A stretch of DNA of 64,000 bases from Opitutaceae bacterium (GTDB taxonomy: Bacteria > Verrucomicrobiota > Verrucomicrobiia > Opitutales > Opitutaceae). Position 1 is the stretch's first letter. Each line of letters begins with the position of its first letter. The stretch covers positions 1 to 64,000 of the forward strand of contig JACKPU010000003.1 of the NCBI GenBank assembly GCA_024233285.1, in the 5' to 3' direction. The notes beneath the pieces were generated by a model. That model was not told the DNA's origin, did no database searches, and worked only from the letters and a program-made list of their open reading frames with translations. The translations under genes and the position numbers were made by a program. This document shows, piece after piece, positions 1 through 7,317 of the stretch.

Positions 1-229
1 CGGGGTGATCGACGAGGGCCTCGAACTCCTCGCCGTATTCGAACATCTTGGGCCGCCAGATTTCCTGCATGTGATACATCTCGGCCTCCGCGCTGTGCGT
101 GGCGAAGGCGCGTTCGACGCCGGCCTTGAGCGCGGCACATTCCTCGGGAGAGAGGACGTCGGGGAGGATCAGAAAACCGTCGCGCTCATATTGCGCCAAC
201 AGTTCAGGGGTCGGGGTGACAATGGGCAT
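1..229 (-). CDS. Phytanoyl-CoA dioxygenase family protein, N-terminal fragment
   Basis: The first 76 residues of a protein cut by the left window edge. The N-terminus reads MPIVTPTPELLAQYERDGFL, the usual opening of the PhyH family (a helix, then a YxxDGFxxL strand). PhyH proteins are non-haem Fe(II)/2-oxoglutarate oxygenases. The HxD...H iron ligands lie further downstream and cannot be checked here. The substrate is unknown, because bacterial PhyH proteins act on many small molecules. The start is the ATG at 229, which fits the family N-terminus. It is one of three PhyH-type genes in the window. Confidence 0.8.
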   Translation of the reverse strand, partial: MPIVTPTPELLAQYERDGFLILPDVLSPEECAALKAGVERAFATHSAEAEMYHMQEIWRPKMFEYGEEFEALVDHP

Positions 230-472
230 GGTCCGTGGGAGTGACGGCTCTTCGCCAAGTCGAGCCCGCGGTCCAAGTCACGAACAAAAGCAGCGACCCG
301 GTGCGATTATTCATCAATGCCGTGAGAGGCTGGGATTGTCCGCCCGGCACGCCATTCTCGCGAAGGTCGGAAAAAGGGGAGCGTTCGGCTGTGGGGCGGT
401 CAAGGCGTTGGTGCGACTTGCAGCGCAGGCGGGGGGCCGGCGGCACCATGAACCGTCACGAAGTTTACGGCC

Positions 473-721
473 TCAAGCCACGCCCTTGGCTTTCAGGAGC
501 TCGGCCAAGGCGGCTTGATCGACCTCGCCGGGAATGGTGTTCAAATGGCTCAACACGACCAGGCGATCGTCCGGACCGCAGGTGGAGATATCCAGCATCC
601 AGTCTTCGGTTTTCTCGGCCTCAACAATGACTTCATCGGCCCACGCGATCACTTCCGGGGCGTCCACGAAACCCTTGGTGATGCCTTGAATGTAATACTC
701 TGCTTTGGTGCGGTAGTTCAT
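473..721 (-). CDS. Conserved-looking small hypothetical protein (82 aa)
   Basis: A compact acidic 82-residue protein with no signal peptide or membrane segment. It begins with an ATG (MNYRTKAEYYIQGITKG) and has helix-strand-helix character, ending in a helix rich in Ala and Leu. I do not recognise the family. It is called a gene because its composition looks like a real soluble protein and no competing gene lies on the other strand. The gaps on either side (230-472 and 722-874) show nothing coding. It could be co-transcribed with the tautomerase-like gene upstream (875-1240). Confidence 0.55.
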   Translation of the reverse strand: MNYRTKAEYYIQGITKGFVDAPEVIAWADEVIVEAEKTEDWMLDISTCGPDDRLVVLSHLNTIPGEVDQAALAELLKAKGVA

Positions 722-874
722 CCGATGAACCTAAGTCACAGTCTGTGCCACGTGCCAAGCGCGATGATGAGCGCGATGAAATTCAGCCCCGCTGGCGATG
801 TGCGAACGAAATTGTCTTCCCGAGTCCGTTGCGCTTGGCCGGGGTCTTCGGCATCGCTTGGTTGGCCTTTGTCT

Positions 875-1240
875 TCACTGCATCAACTTTCCGCCAAACG
901 CGATGCGGCCAGCGCCCGGTGGCTCGAACAGCACATGGACCCTTTCTGGCGACCTTGAACAAACTGCAGCGACGACCTGCGCAATTCTCGATGCTTCGAG
1001 TTCCCTCCGCTGAGGCTCGTCCAGGGCGCCCTTTATTACAGTTACAAAGACCGCATTCGCTCCATGCGGCTCAGACTCTCCATTCTCGGCGTAGCAATTC
1101 AATGGGAGATTCCGCAGGCGAACCCACGTCTGTCCCGGCGGACTGCCGAAGACCTCGGCGAGGCGATCAGCCAAAGAACGCGAAAGGGATGCTTCCGGCT
1201 CATTGAAGTCTCCAACAATCTCTACGTCGACGATTGGCAC
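875..1240 (-). CDS. Tautomerase-superfamily protein (4-OT/MIF-like)
   Basis: A 121-residue protein starting from GTG with Met-Pro-Ile-Val. Removal of the initiator Met would expose Pro1, the catalytic base of the tautomerase superfamily. A beta-alpha-beta layout follows: strand VDVEIVGD, helix ASLSRSLADRLAEVF, then TWVRLRNLPLNCYAENG, which resembles the WVRL strand of MIF/CHMI-like members. The length fits the 110-125-residue MIF/5-carboxymethyl-2-hydroxymuconate isomerase group rather than the 62-residue 4-oxalocrotonate form. The substrate is unknown, and no aromatic-degradation genes are nearby. Confidence 0.7.
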   Translation of the reverse strand: MPIVDVEIVGDFNEPEASLSRSLADRLAEVFGSPPGQTWVRLRNLPLNCYAENGESEPHGANAVFVTVIKGALDEPQRRELEASRIAQVVAAVCSRSPERVHVLFEPPGAGRIAFGGKLMQ

Positions 1241-1487
1241 GGGTTATCGCGGTTAACAGTCTTATTCGGCTTTAGGCAGAAGCCGCGGTTAAGCGGGGTG
1301 ACATAATAAGGACGAATGAAATAAGACGTCGGTTTACAAATGCTGAGTGTTTTTAGGAAGGGCATTGGACGGTTGCGGTGGGATCCGGCTAAAACCTTAC
1401 CCAGCTGGGCATCCGCCGTTTCAAAAGATGGTGGTGTCCAACTGCGCTAGCACAACTCCGCGACTCCGCGTGAGATTCACAGCAGGC

Positions 1488-1516
1488 GAGAAAGAGAACG
1501 ATTACGAGAACGAGAA
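1488..1516. repeat. Interspersed 29-nt purine-rich repeat, copy 1
   Basis: A 29-nt sequence built of GAGAAAGA, AACGATTA and GAGAACGAGAA. It recurs at 2782-2810 with only two mismatches. It lies just past the stop codon of the DegT-like aminotransferase gene, in the otherwise gene-free stretch 1241-1521. It has no dyad symmetry, so it does not look like a terminator. Confidence 0.7.
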
Positions 1517-1521
1517 AGAAT

Positions 1522-2724
1522 TTAGGCGGCGGACTGCCGGGCGACGTGGCGCACGGCGGCGGCGACTTGGTCGATGTAGTCGTCGGTCATGGCCTCGTTG
1601 AGCGGGAACACCATGCAGTCGTTCAGGATCGCCTCGGCCACCGGACAACTGACCTTGGTGTAATCCATGGTCGTCGCGCCGAGCAGACGCGCGGGCCAGG
1701 TGCCGCCGAAGAAGTTGTGATTGCGGAACACCTGGTATTGGTAAACCGCCATCGGGATGTAACCGGGCGAGGCGGCGGCACCTTGGGCCTTGAGCGCCTC
1801 GGCAAACTCAGCGCGGCTGAGGCGGAGTTTGCTGAGATCGAGGCGGAGCAGATAAAACCAATAGCTGTGCGTGTCACCCGGACGCGTGACGGGCGGCAGC
1901 ACGCCGGGAATATCGGCGAGCTGTTCGGTCAGGCGGGTGCCATTGTGCACGCGGCGGGCGACGATCTCTTCAAGTTTGGTCAGCTGCGCGGCGGCGACGG
2001 CGGCCAACGGTTCACTCATGCGATAATTCGGTGCGAGTTCGGCGGGATCGCGCGTTCCGGTGACGCGGTCGTAGCACTTGTCACCCCATTTGGAGAGACC
2101 GGCGCCGAGGTCCTCGCGATTCGTGCCGACCATGCCGCCGTCTCCGCAGGACACGTGTTTGAAGTCGTTGAACGAATAGCAACCGATGTCGCCCATGAGA
2201 CCGACGGGGGTGCCTTGGTGGCGCGCGCCCCATGATTGTGCGCAGTCCTCGATCACGACGAGGTTGTGTTCCTTGGCGATGGCGTTGATCGACGTCATAT
2301 CGCAGGCGTTGCCCGCGAGATGCACGGCCATGATCGCGCGGGTTTTCGGAGTGATGGCGCGGCGGATGTGCTCCGGGTCCATATTGTAGGTGCGCGGATC
2401 GAGATCGGTGAACACCGGCACGCCTTGCTGGTAGAGAATGCCGATGACCGAGCCCATGTCGGTGATGGGCGACACGATCACCTCATCCCCGGGCTTGAGG
2501 CGCAACGCCCCGACGGCGATGTGCAGTGCGGCACTGCCGGAAGAACAAGGAAAAAGGTATTTGAGCGGGTAGTGCTTCCGGAACTCGGTGTAGAGCGCTT
2601 CGGTCTGCGGACCTTTCCAATAGAACAGCGAGCGCTGTTCGACCATCGCGGTGAGACGGGCGAGTTCGGCTTCGCCCCAGCGACGGGGCAAGGGCAGGGG
2701 GAGGGAAACGATGGGGGCGGACAT
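1522..2724 (-). CDS. DegT/DnrJ/EryC1/StrS-family PLP aminotransferase
   Basis: A 400-residue cytosolic fold-type I PLP enzyme. The family moves an amino group from glutamate onto keto-sugars or nucleotide-sugars, and some members act on scyllo-inosose-like cyclitols. Visible features are SSGSAALHIAVGAL near residues 61-74 (phosphate-binding Ser and Ala), VIEDCAQSWGA near 158-167 (Asp contacting the PLP nitrogen), and SFNDFKHVSCGDGG near 184-197, where Lys189 is the expected Schiff-base lysine. Length is normal. It lies upstream of two minus-strand amidohydrolase genes, with a 126-bp gap that carries a repeat. This suggests it belongs to the same catabolic locus. Confidence 0.88.
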   Translation of the reverse strand: MSAPIVSLPLPLPRRWGEAELARLTAMVEQRSLFYWKGPQTEALYTEFRKHYPLKYLFPCSSGSAALHIAVGALRLKPGDEVIVSPITDMGSVIGILYQQGVPVFTDLDPRTYNMDPEHIRRAITPKTRAIMAVHLAGNACDMTSINAIAKEHNLVVIEDCAQSWGARHQGTPVGLMGDIGCYSFNDFKHVSCGDGGMVGTNREDLGAGLSKWGDKCYDRVTGTRDPAELAPNYRMSEPLAAVAAAQLTKLEEIVARRVHNGTRLTEQLADIPGVLPPVTRPGDTHSYWFYLLRLDLSKLRLSRAEFAEALKAQGAAASPGYIPMAVYQYQVFRNHNFFGGTWPARLLGATTMDYTKVSCPVAEAILNDCMVFPLNEAMTDDYIDQVAAAVRHVARQSAA

Positions 2725-2781
2725 GGGGGCTGAAATGGTTGGTGGTGATTGGCGAAGGTGCGGCTCATGCGCAACGGGCGA

Positions 2782-2810
2782 GAGAAAGATAACGATTAAG
2801 AGAACGAGAA
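2782..2810. repeat. Interspersed 29-nt purine-rich repeat, copy 2
   Basis: The second copy of the 29-nt repeat seen at 1488-1516, in the same orientation, with two substitutions (G to T and C to A). It lies in the 126-bp gap between the aminotransferase start (2724) and the amidohydrolase stop (2851). Confidence 0.7.
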
Positions 2811-2850
2811 GGCGTGGGGTGGGCGGCCCGGCCGGCGGTCGGGCTCTGCC

Positions 2851-3600
2851 TTAGAGTTTGAAAAACTTGGCGGCGTTGGTGGAGCCGATACGCTCCTTGG
2901 CTTGGGCCGGGATGTTGGCGCAGCGCAGTTTTTCGACTTCTCCACGGGTCGAGAGCATGGGCGTGCAAGTGCCGAGCATCAGCCGGCTGGCGGGAATCGA
3001 CGGCAGCAGATCGGCGAGGGTGTTGTGCCACTCGCAGAACGCGATGTCGGCGCTGAAATTCTTGGCGGCCTTGGCGAGCTCCTTGAGTTCCGGGCGATAG
3101 ATGCCGGTGATGAGCGGATTCACCTTAGGGTATGCCTTCAAAAATGCTTTCAGGTCCGCGACGGGCAGGCCGACGACTTTCAAACCGAAGTAGCGATGGC
3201 GCTCGTCTTCGAACCGGACATTGATCACGAGCTTGAGCTTGGTTTTGGCGAGCGCGGCGACGAAGTCGGCCACGGCGGGCGTGGCGAGCGTGTAGTTGTG
3301 AAAATTGGGCGTCAGTTTCACTGCGCGCACCTTGGCGGCCTGGCACTCGGCGAGCTGTTCGCGCCAGTTGGCGAGCCGGAGATTGATGATGGGGATCGGG
3401 ATGAGCGAGGGGGTGCGTTTGACCGCGGCGAACAACTTGCGGTTGGCCGGCATCGGGTCGGGCTGAAACACCGCGTCGAAGTGCGAGACCAGCGCGCGCT
3501 TGATGCCGCTGTCGGCCAGATGGCGCACGAACTGGGCGGGCGTCCGAGCCGGCGTGAGGGTGAACGGCCAGGAGCCGAGGTAAGTATTCGCGTCGATCAT
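2851..3600 (-). CDS. Amidohydrolase_2-family TIM-barrel protein with modified metal motif
   Basis: A 249-residue protein that looks like a small amidohydrolase TIM barrel. It begins MIDANTYLGSWPFTL, where the usual DxHxH metal ligands of the first strand are replaced by DANTY. Related proteins of this subgroup also start with a D-N-x-x-LG-WPF motif. Strands LVSHFDAV, LIPIPIINL, VRAVKLTPNF and LVINVRFED follow the barrel pattern. Its start is 6 nt from the stop of the upstream amidohydrolase (3607-4380), so the two are almost certainly co-transcribed. The activity may be hydrolytic, a lactonase, a decarboxylase, or lost. Confidence 0.75.
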   Translation of the reverse strand: MIDANTYLGSWPFTLTPARTPAQFVRHLADSGIKRALVSHFDAVFQPDPMPANRKLFAAVKRTPSLIPIPIINLRLANWREQLAECQAAKVRAVKLTPNFHNYTLATPAVADFVAALAKTKLKLVINVRFEDERHRYFGLKVVGLPVADLKAFLKAYPKVNPLITGIYRPELKELAKAAKNFSADIAFCEWHNTLADLLPSIPASRLMLGTCTPMLSTRGEVEKLRCANIPAQAKERIGSTNAAKFFKL

Positions 3601-3606
3601 GGGTGG

Positions 3607-4380
3607 TTAGTTGAGGTTCAGCAGGCGGGCGGTGTTATGAAAAAGGATTTTGGCCTTGGCGGACTCGGGGATGCGTGCACCGAGCACGCTGCCGATTTTC
3701 GTGCTGCTTTCGCGGATGGGCAGGTCGGAACCGTAGATCACATTATCGGCGCCGAGGTGCTCGACCGCGTATTCGACGAGGCCGTCTTCGGGGAAGCCGC
3801 CGGACGTATCGACAAAAACATTCGGCAGCCCCTTGGCGGCGATCACGCCGCGGTAACCGACGCCAACCATGTGGGCCATGATGATGTTCACGTCGGGATG
3901 GCGGCGCGCCAATCCGGCGGTGTCCTCCGGATCGCTGTGGTCCTGCATATTCGGGCCGAAATTGGTCGAACTCCAGCTGTGCTGCAACACCACGTAGCCA
4001 AAGGTGCGCGCGGCCTTCATGATGTGTTTCATGCAGGCGTGGGAAGCGTTGTTGGCAATCTCGAGTTTGATGCCCTTGAAACCGAATTTGGTGACGCAGC
4101 GTTCGGCTTCCGTCATCACGGCTTTTTCACCGAGGAGGGGATTGAGGTAGCAGAAACCGACGAAGTAATCGGGGTGCAGTTTCTGCAGCCGCGCGCTCTC
4201 GTTGTTGAGGCGTCGGAGCTGCGCGGCGTCGGGCCGCGGACCGTAGCGCAGCACGTCTCCGAGTGAGATCATGCGCTCGACTCCGAGCGCGCGGCCATGG
4301 GCGACCAAGGCGTCGATTTCGTCCTCGCGACGGCCGTCGTTGAAGAAAATGGGGTGGGTATGGACGTCGATGATGCGCAT
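3607..4380 (-). CDS. Amidohydrolase_2-family metal-dependent hydrolase
   Basis: A 257-residue TIM-barrel hydrolase with the canonical first metal motif DVHTHP near residues 4-9. Later candidate ligand sites are VVLQHSWS and IIMAHMVGVG, and the closing region is VIYGSDLPIRES (GSD, the strand-8 Asp). The family includes lactonases, decarboxylases and dihydroorotase-like enzymes. It is the first gene of the minus-strand arm and is divergent from the TetR gene across a 66-bp gap, so it is a plausible TetR target. Next to sugar-acid genes a lactonase role is reasonable, but this is inference. Confidence 0.82.
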   Translation of the reverse strand: MRIIDVHTHPIFFNDGRREDEIDALVAHGRALGVERMISLGDVLRYGPRPDAAQLRRLNNESARLQKLHPDYFVGFCYLNPLLGEKAVMTEAERCVTKFGFKGIKLEIANNASHACMKHIMKAARTFGYVVLQHSWSSTNFGPNMQDHSDPEDTAGLARRHPDVNIIMAHMVGVGYRGVIAAKGLPNVFVDTSGGFPEDGLVEYAVEHLGADNVIYGSDLPIRESSTKIGSVLGARIPESAKAKILFHNTARLLNLN

Positions 4381-4413
4381 GGAGAAAAGTTATTGCGGGT
4401 CTAACAACGTGAC

Positions 4414-4439
4414 AAGCGTCGGTTGGTCGGCTAACGCTT
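4414..4439. promoter_or_regulatory. Candidate operator between amidohydrolase and TetR genes
   Basis: An inverted repeat with 6-bp arms AAGCGT (4414-4419) and ACGCTT (4434-4439), separated by 14 nt, in the 66-bp divergent gap. It could be a binding site, but the arms are short and differ from the stronger palindrome at 5142-5161. Confidence 0.3.
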
Positions 4440-4446
4440 CCGGCTG

Positions 4447-5085
4447 ATGGCCCAATCCCGTTCGTCTCAATCCAAACTGCCTGTGGCGGTGCGCGAGCGT
4501 TTGCTGATGGTGGCCACGCGGCTGTTTGCGCAGGGCGGGTATCGCGGCACGACGGTCGATGAGATCGTGGCGGCGGCAGGGGTGAACAAACGCATGGTCT
4601 ACCACTACTTTGGCGACAAGGAGCGGCTTTACCACGAAGTGCTGATCGCGGCCTACCGCGGATTGGAGGCGATCGAGATTGATACGCTGACGCACAACGC
4701 CGACATTGATGTGCTCGCGGGCGAGATCGTGCGCGCTTACTTCGACTTCCTTGAAGCGCACCCGGAGTTCGTGCGGCTGTTGTTGTGGGAAAATCTCAAC
4801 GATGGACGTGGCCTCGCGCAGATCGGTTCGCAATTGAGCAAGGACCCGATGCTGCAGTTGCTGGAACGCTTGCTCCACGCCGGCATCGCCGCGGGGCGCA
4901 TCCGTCCCGACATGGATGCGCGGCATCTGCTGATCAGCATCATCGGCCTGTGCCTCGTTTACAGCTCCAATCGCTTCACGCTTTCGCAAGCACTCAAAAT
5001 GAACCTCGGCAGCGCCCGCGTGCGCGAGGACGGGGTCCGGCACGTGACGCGACTGCTGCTCGACGGCATCAAGGCGCGGGATTGA
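4447..5085 (+). CDS. TetR-family transcriptional regulator
   Basis: A 212-residue repressor-type regulator. The N-terminal helix-turn-helix (about residues 15-60) is clear: LLMVATRLFAQGGYRGTTVDEI, then VAAAGVNKRMVYHYFGDKE, the classic TetR recognition-helix signature ending in YHYFxxKExL. The C-terminal ligand domain is helical and resembles the TetR_C_6-type domain found in catabolic regulators. It is divergent from the amidohydrolase pair and lies 144 bp upstream of the plus-strand operon. The palindrome at 5142-5161 makes it the likely regulator of that operon. The inducer is presumably the substrate or an intermediate. Confidence 0.9.
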   Translation: MAQSRSSQSKLPVAVRERLLMVATRLFAQGGYRGTTVDEIVAAAGVNKRMVYHYFGDKERLYHEVLIAAYRGLEAIEIDTLTHNADIDVLAGEIVRAYFDFLEAHPEFVRLLLWENLNDGRGLAQIGSQLSKDPMLQLLERLLHAGIAAGRIRPDMDARHLLISIIGLCLVYSSNRFTLSQALKMNLGSARVREDGVRHVTRLLLDGIKARD

Positions 5086-5141
5086 GCAGCGGGGAATCAC
5101 GCGCCTGAACCTGAAGGCGATTTTTCCGGCGGTCCAGCATC

Positions 5142-5161
5142 AAGTAACTAAAAAGTTACTT
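5142..5161. promoter_or_regulatory. Perfect palindromic operator, probable TetR-family site
   Basis: The arms AAGTAACT (5142-5149) and AGTTACTT (5154-5161) are exact reverse complements around four A residues. This architecture is typical of TetR-family operators. It lies between the TetR stop (5085) and the first operon gene (5230), just upstream of a TTGACC hexamer at 5167-5172 that could act as a -35 element. No good -10 is visible 17 nt downstream, so the exact promoter is uncertain. Confidence 0.65.
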
Positions 5162-5229
5162 CGGGTTTGACCCGCGGCCCCGGCTGCCCTCTGTTCAGCG
5201 GCGGTTTTCACCGCTAAGCGCATTCTATC

Positions 5230-6261
5230 ATGGCTCAAACCTCCCCCAAGACCGACCGCGACATCGAAACCCTGCTTTCGCAGCCCACGCCCGGGGCGAT
5301 CGAGACCGTCAAACGCCTGGAGGGCGATTACATGGTGCTCGGCGTCGGCGGGAAGATGGGCACTTCGCTCGCCGTCATGCTGCGTCGCGCGCTCGATGCC
5401 GCGGGCAAGTCCGCCAAGGTTTATGGGGTCTCGCGTTTCGGCCGGCCGGAAGCGAAGGCGGATCTGGAGCAGTTTGGCATCACGCCGATTTCGTGTGACC
5501 TTGCCGATCCGGCGCAGGTCGCGAATCTGCCCGAGGTGGCCAACATCGAGTATCTGGCCGGTCAGAAATTCGGCACCGACGGCGCGCCGGATGAAACGTG
5601 GATTCAAAACACCATCGTGCCGTCGCTGGTCGCGCGAAAGTTCACCAAGTCGCGCATCGTGGTTTTTTCCACGGGTTGTGTTTATCCCTTTGTGCCGGTC
5701 AGTGGCAGCGGCGCGAACGAGTCGACCCCGGTCGCGTTTTTGGGCGAATACGCGAGCACCTGTGTCGGCCGCGAACGCGTGTTCACGCACTACTCGCGCA
5801 AGCACGGCACGCCGCAGTTGATCTACCGCCTCAACTACGCCGTCGAGCTGCGCTACGGCGTGCTCGTCGACGTGGCGACCAAGGTGCTGCAGGGCGAACC
5901 GGTCGACATCACGATGGGAGCGTTCAACCTGATCTGGCAGGGCGACGCCTGTGCCCGCGCGATCCAATGTCTCGAACATACCGCGAGCCCGCCGAAAATT
6001 CTCAACGTTACCGGGGCGGAAAAAGTTTCGATTCGCGAAGTGGCGGAAAAGTTCGGCCGGCTCCTCGGCAAGCCCGCCTTGGTCAAGGGCACAGAGGCGG
6101 AAACCGCCTGGCTGGCCGATGCGAGCGAATCGATGCGGCTGTTCGGACCGGTGACCGTGCCGCTGGATGACATCATGCGGATGGTGGCCGAACATCTGCA
6201 ATCCGGAGGCAAACTTTTGGGCAAACCCACACACTTCGAAACCCGCGACGGCAAATTCTGA
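5230..6261 (+). CDS. NAD(P)-dependent epimerase/dehydratase-like Rossmann protein
   Basis: A 343-residue extended-SDR-like protein. A nucleotide-binding glycine motif (LGVGGKMGTSLAV) sits near residues 37-49, then strand KVYGVSRFG and the segment SRIVVFSTGCVYPF, where SDR enzymes carry the catalytic Ser/Thr. The expected YxxxK is not intact: the matching segment reads EYASTCVGRER, with Cys where Lys should be. It may be an atypical oxidoreductase or epimerase. It is the first gene of the TetR-linked operon, and its stop lies 2 nt before the next start. Confidence 0.8.
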   Translation: MAQTSPKTDRDIETLLSQPTPGAIETVKRLEGDYMVLGVGGKMGTSLAVMLRRALDAAGKSAKVYGVSRFGRPEAKADLEQFGITPISCDLADPAQVANLPEVANIEYLAGQKFGTDGAPDETWIQNTIVPSLVARKFTKSRIVVFSTGCVYPFVPVSGSGANESTPVAFLGEYASTCVGRERVFTHYSRKHGTPQLIYRLNYAVELRYGVLVDVATKVLQGEPVDITMGAFNLIWQGDACARAIQCLEHTASPPKILNVTGAEKVSIREVAEKFGRLLGKPALVKGTEAETAWLADASESMRLFGPVTVPLDDIMRMVAEHLQSGGKLLGKPTHFETRDGKF

Positions 6262-6263
6262 TC

Positions 6264-7313
6264 ATGAATCAACTGCGCTCTCATCTCCAGGAAGGTCACG
6301 TCATTCCCGCCCAGCCGTTGGCGCTGGACGCGCAACGCAAATTTTCCGAACGGCATCAGCGCGCCATCACGCGCTATTACGTGGCCAGCGGTGTGGGCGG
6401 CCTCGCGGTCGGCGTGCACTCGACGCAGTTCGAGATTCGCGAACCGCAGCATGGTCTTTTCAAGCCGGTGCTGGAGCTCGCCTCGCGCACGATTGACGAG
6501 GAACTCGCCCAGGCGCCGCGGCCGTTCATCAAGATCGCCGGTCTGTGCGGCCGCACCGAGCAGGCGGTCAAGGAGGCGGTGACGGCGCTCGGTTATGGCT
6601 ATCAAGCGGGTTTGCTCAGCCTCGGCGCTTACAAAAACGACACCGAAGAGGACATGCTGGCGCATTGCGCGCGGGTGGCGGAGACGATTCCCGTGATCGG
6701 GTTTTATCTGCAACCCTCCGTCGGCGGGCGGTTGTTGAGCTACAGCTTCTGGCGCAAGTTTGCCGAGATTCCCAATGTGATCGCGATCAAGATGGCGCCG
6801 TTCAACCGCTACCAGACGATTGATGTGGTGCGGGCGATCACCGAGAGCGGCCGCGAGGACATCGTGCTCTACACCGGCAACGACGACAGCATCGTGGTGG
6901 ATCTGCTCACACCGTTCACGTTCGATGTCGGAGGCAAACCGATCACCCGGCGCATCCATGGTGGCCTGCTCGGACACTGGGGGGTGTGGACGAAGGCGGC
7001 GGTGCAGTTGCTCAATGATATCAAGGTCGCGCGTCAGAAACCCCAGCTTGATGCGCAGTGGCTCGATACCGCGATCGCCGTCACGGACATGAACGCAGCG
7101 TTGTTTGACTCGGCCAACAAGTTTGCCGGCTGCATTCCGGGTATTCTCGAAGTGCTGCGCCGTCAGGGACTCGTGCCGACGATCAACTGTCTCAATCCGC
7201 ATGAGGTGCTTTCGCCCGGCCAGGCCGAGGAACTGGATCGCGTGACCAAGGCCTATCCGCACCTGATCGACGACGACTTTGTTGCAGCCAACCGCGATTC
7301 GTGGTTGAGCTAA
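6264..7313 (+). CDS. Dihydrodipicolinate synthase (DapA)-family aldolase
   Basis: A 349-residue class I aldolase of the DapA/NanA/KDG-aldolase superfamily, somewhat longer than the usual 290-310. Visible are the glycine-rich pyruvate-binding loop (ASGVGGLAVG), the catalytic Tyr region VIGFYLQPS, and the Schiff-base lysine in NVIAIKMAPFN. Members cleave or form 2-keto acids such as N-acetylneuraminate, 2-keto-3-deoxygluconate or 4-hydroxy-2-oxoglutarate. Beside a mannonate dehydratase, a keto-deoxy-sugar-acid substrate is likely. True lysine biosynthesis is unlikely, given the context and length. Confidence 0.83.
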   Translation: MNQLRSHLQEGHVIPAQPLALDAQRKFSERHQRAITRYYVASGVGGLAVGVHSTQFEIREPQHGLFKPVLELASRTIDEELAQAPRPFIKIAGLCGRTEQAVKEAVTALGYGYQAGLLSLGAYKNDTEEDMLAHCARVAETIPVIGFYLQPSVGGRLLSYSFWRKFAEIPNVIAIKMAPFNRYQTIDVVRAITESGREDIVLYTGNDDSIVVDLLTPFTFDVGGKPITRRIHGGLLGHWGVWTKAAVQLLNDIKVARQKPQLDAQWLDTAIAVTDMNAALFDSANKFAGCIPGILEVLRRQGLVPTINCLNPHEVLSPGQAEELDRVTKAYPHLIDDDFVAANRDSWLS

Positions 7314-7317
7314 GACC

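Noticed and set aside
2902..4266. 454-codon plus-strand frame across the two amidohydrolases
   Set aside because: Shadow of the real minus-strand genes. GC-rich DNA makes such frames common and its protein has no domain.
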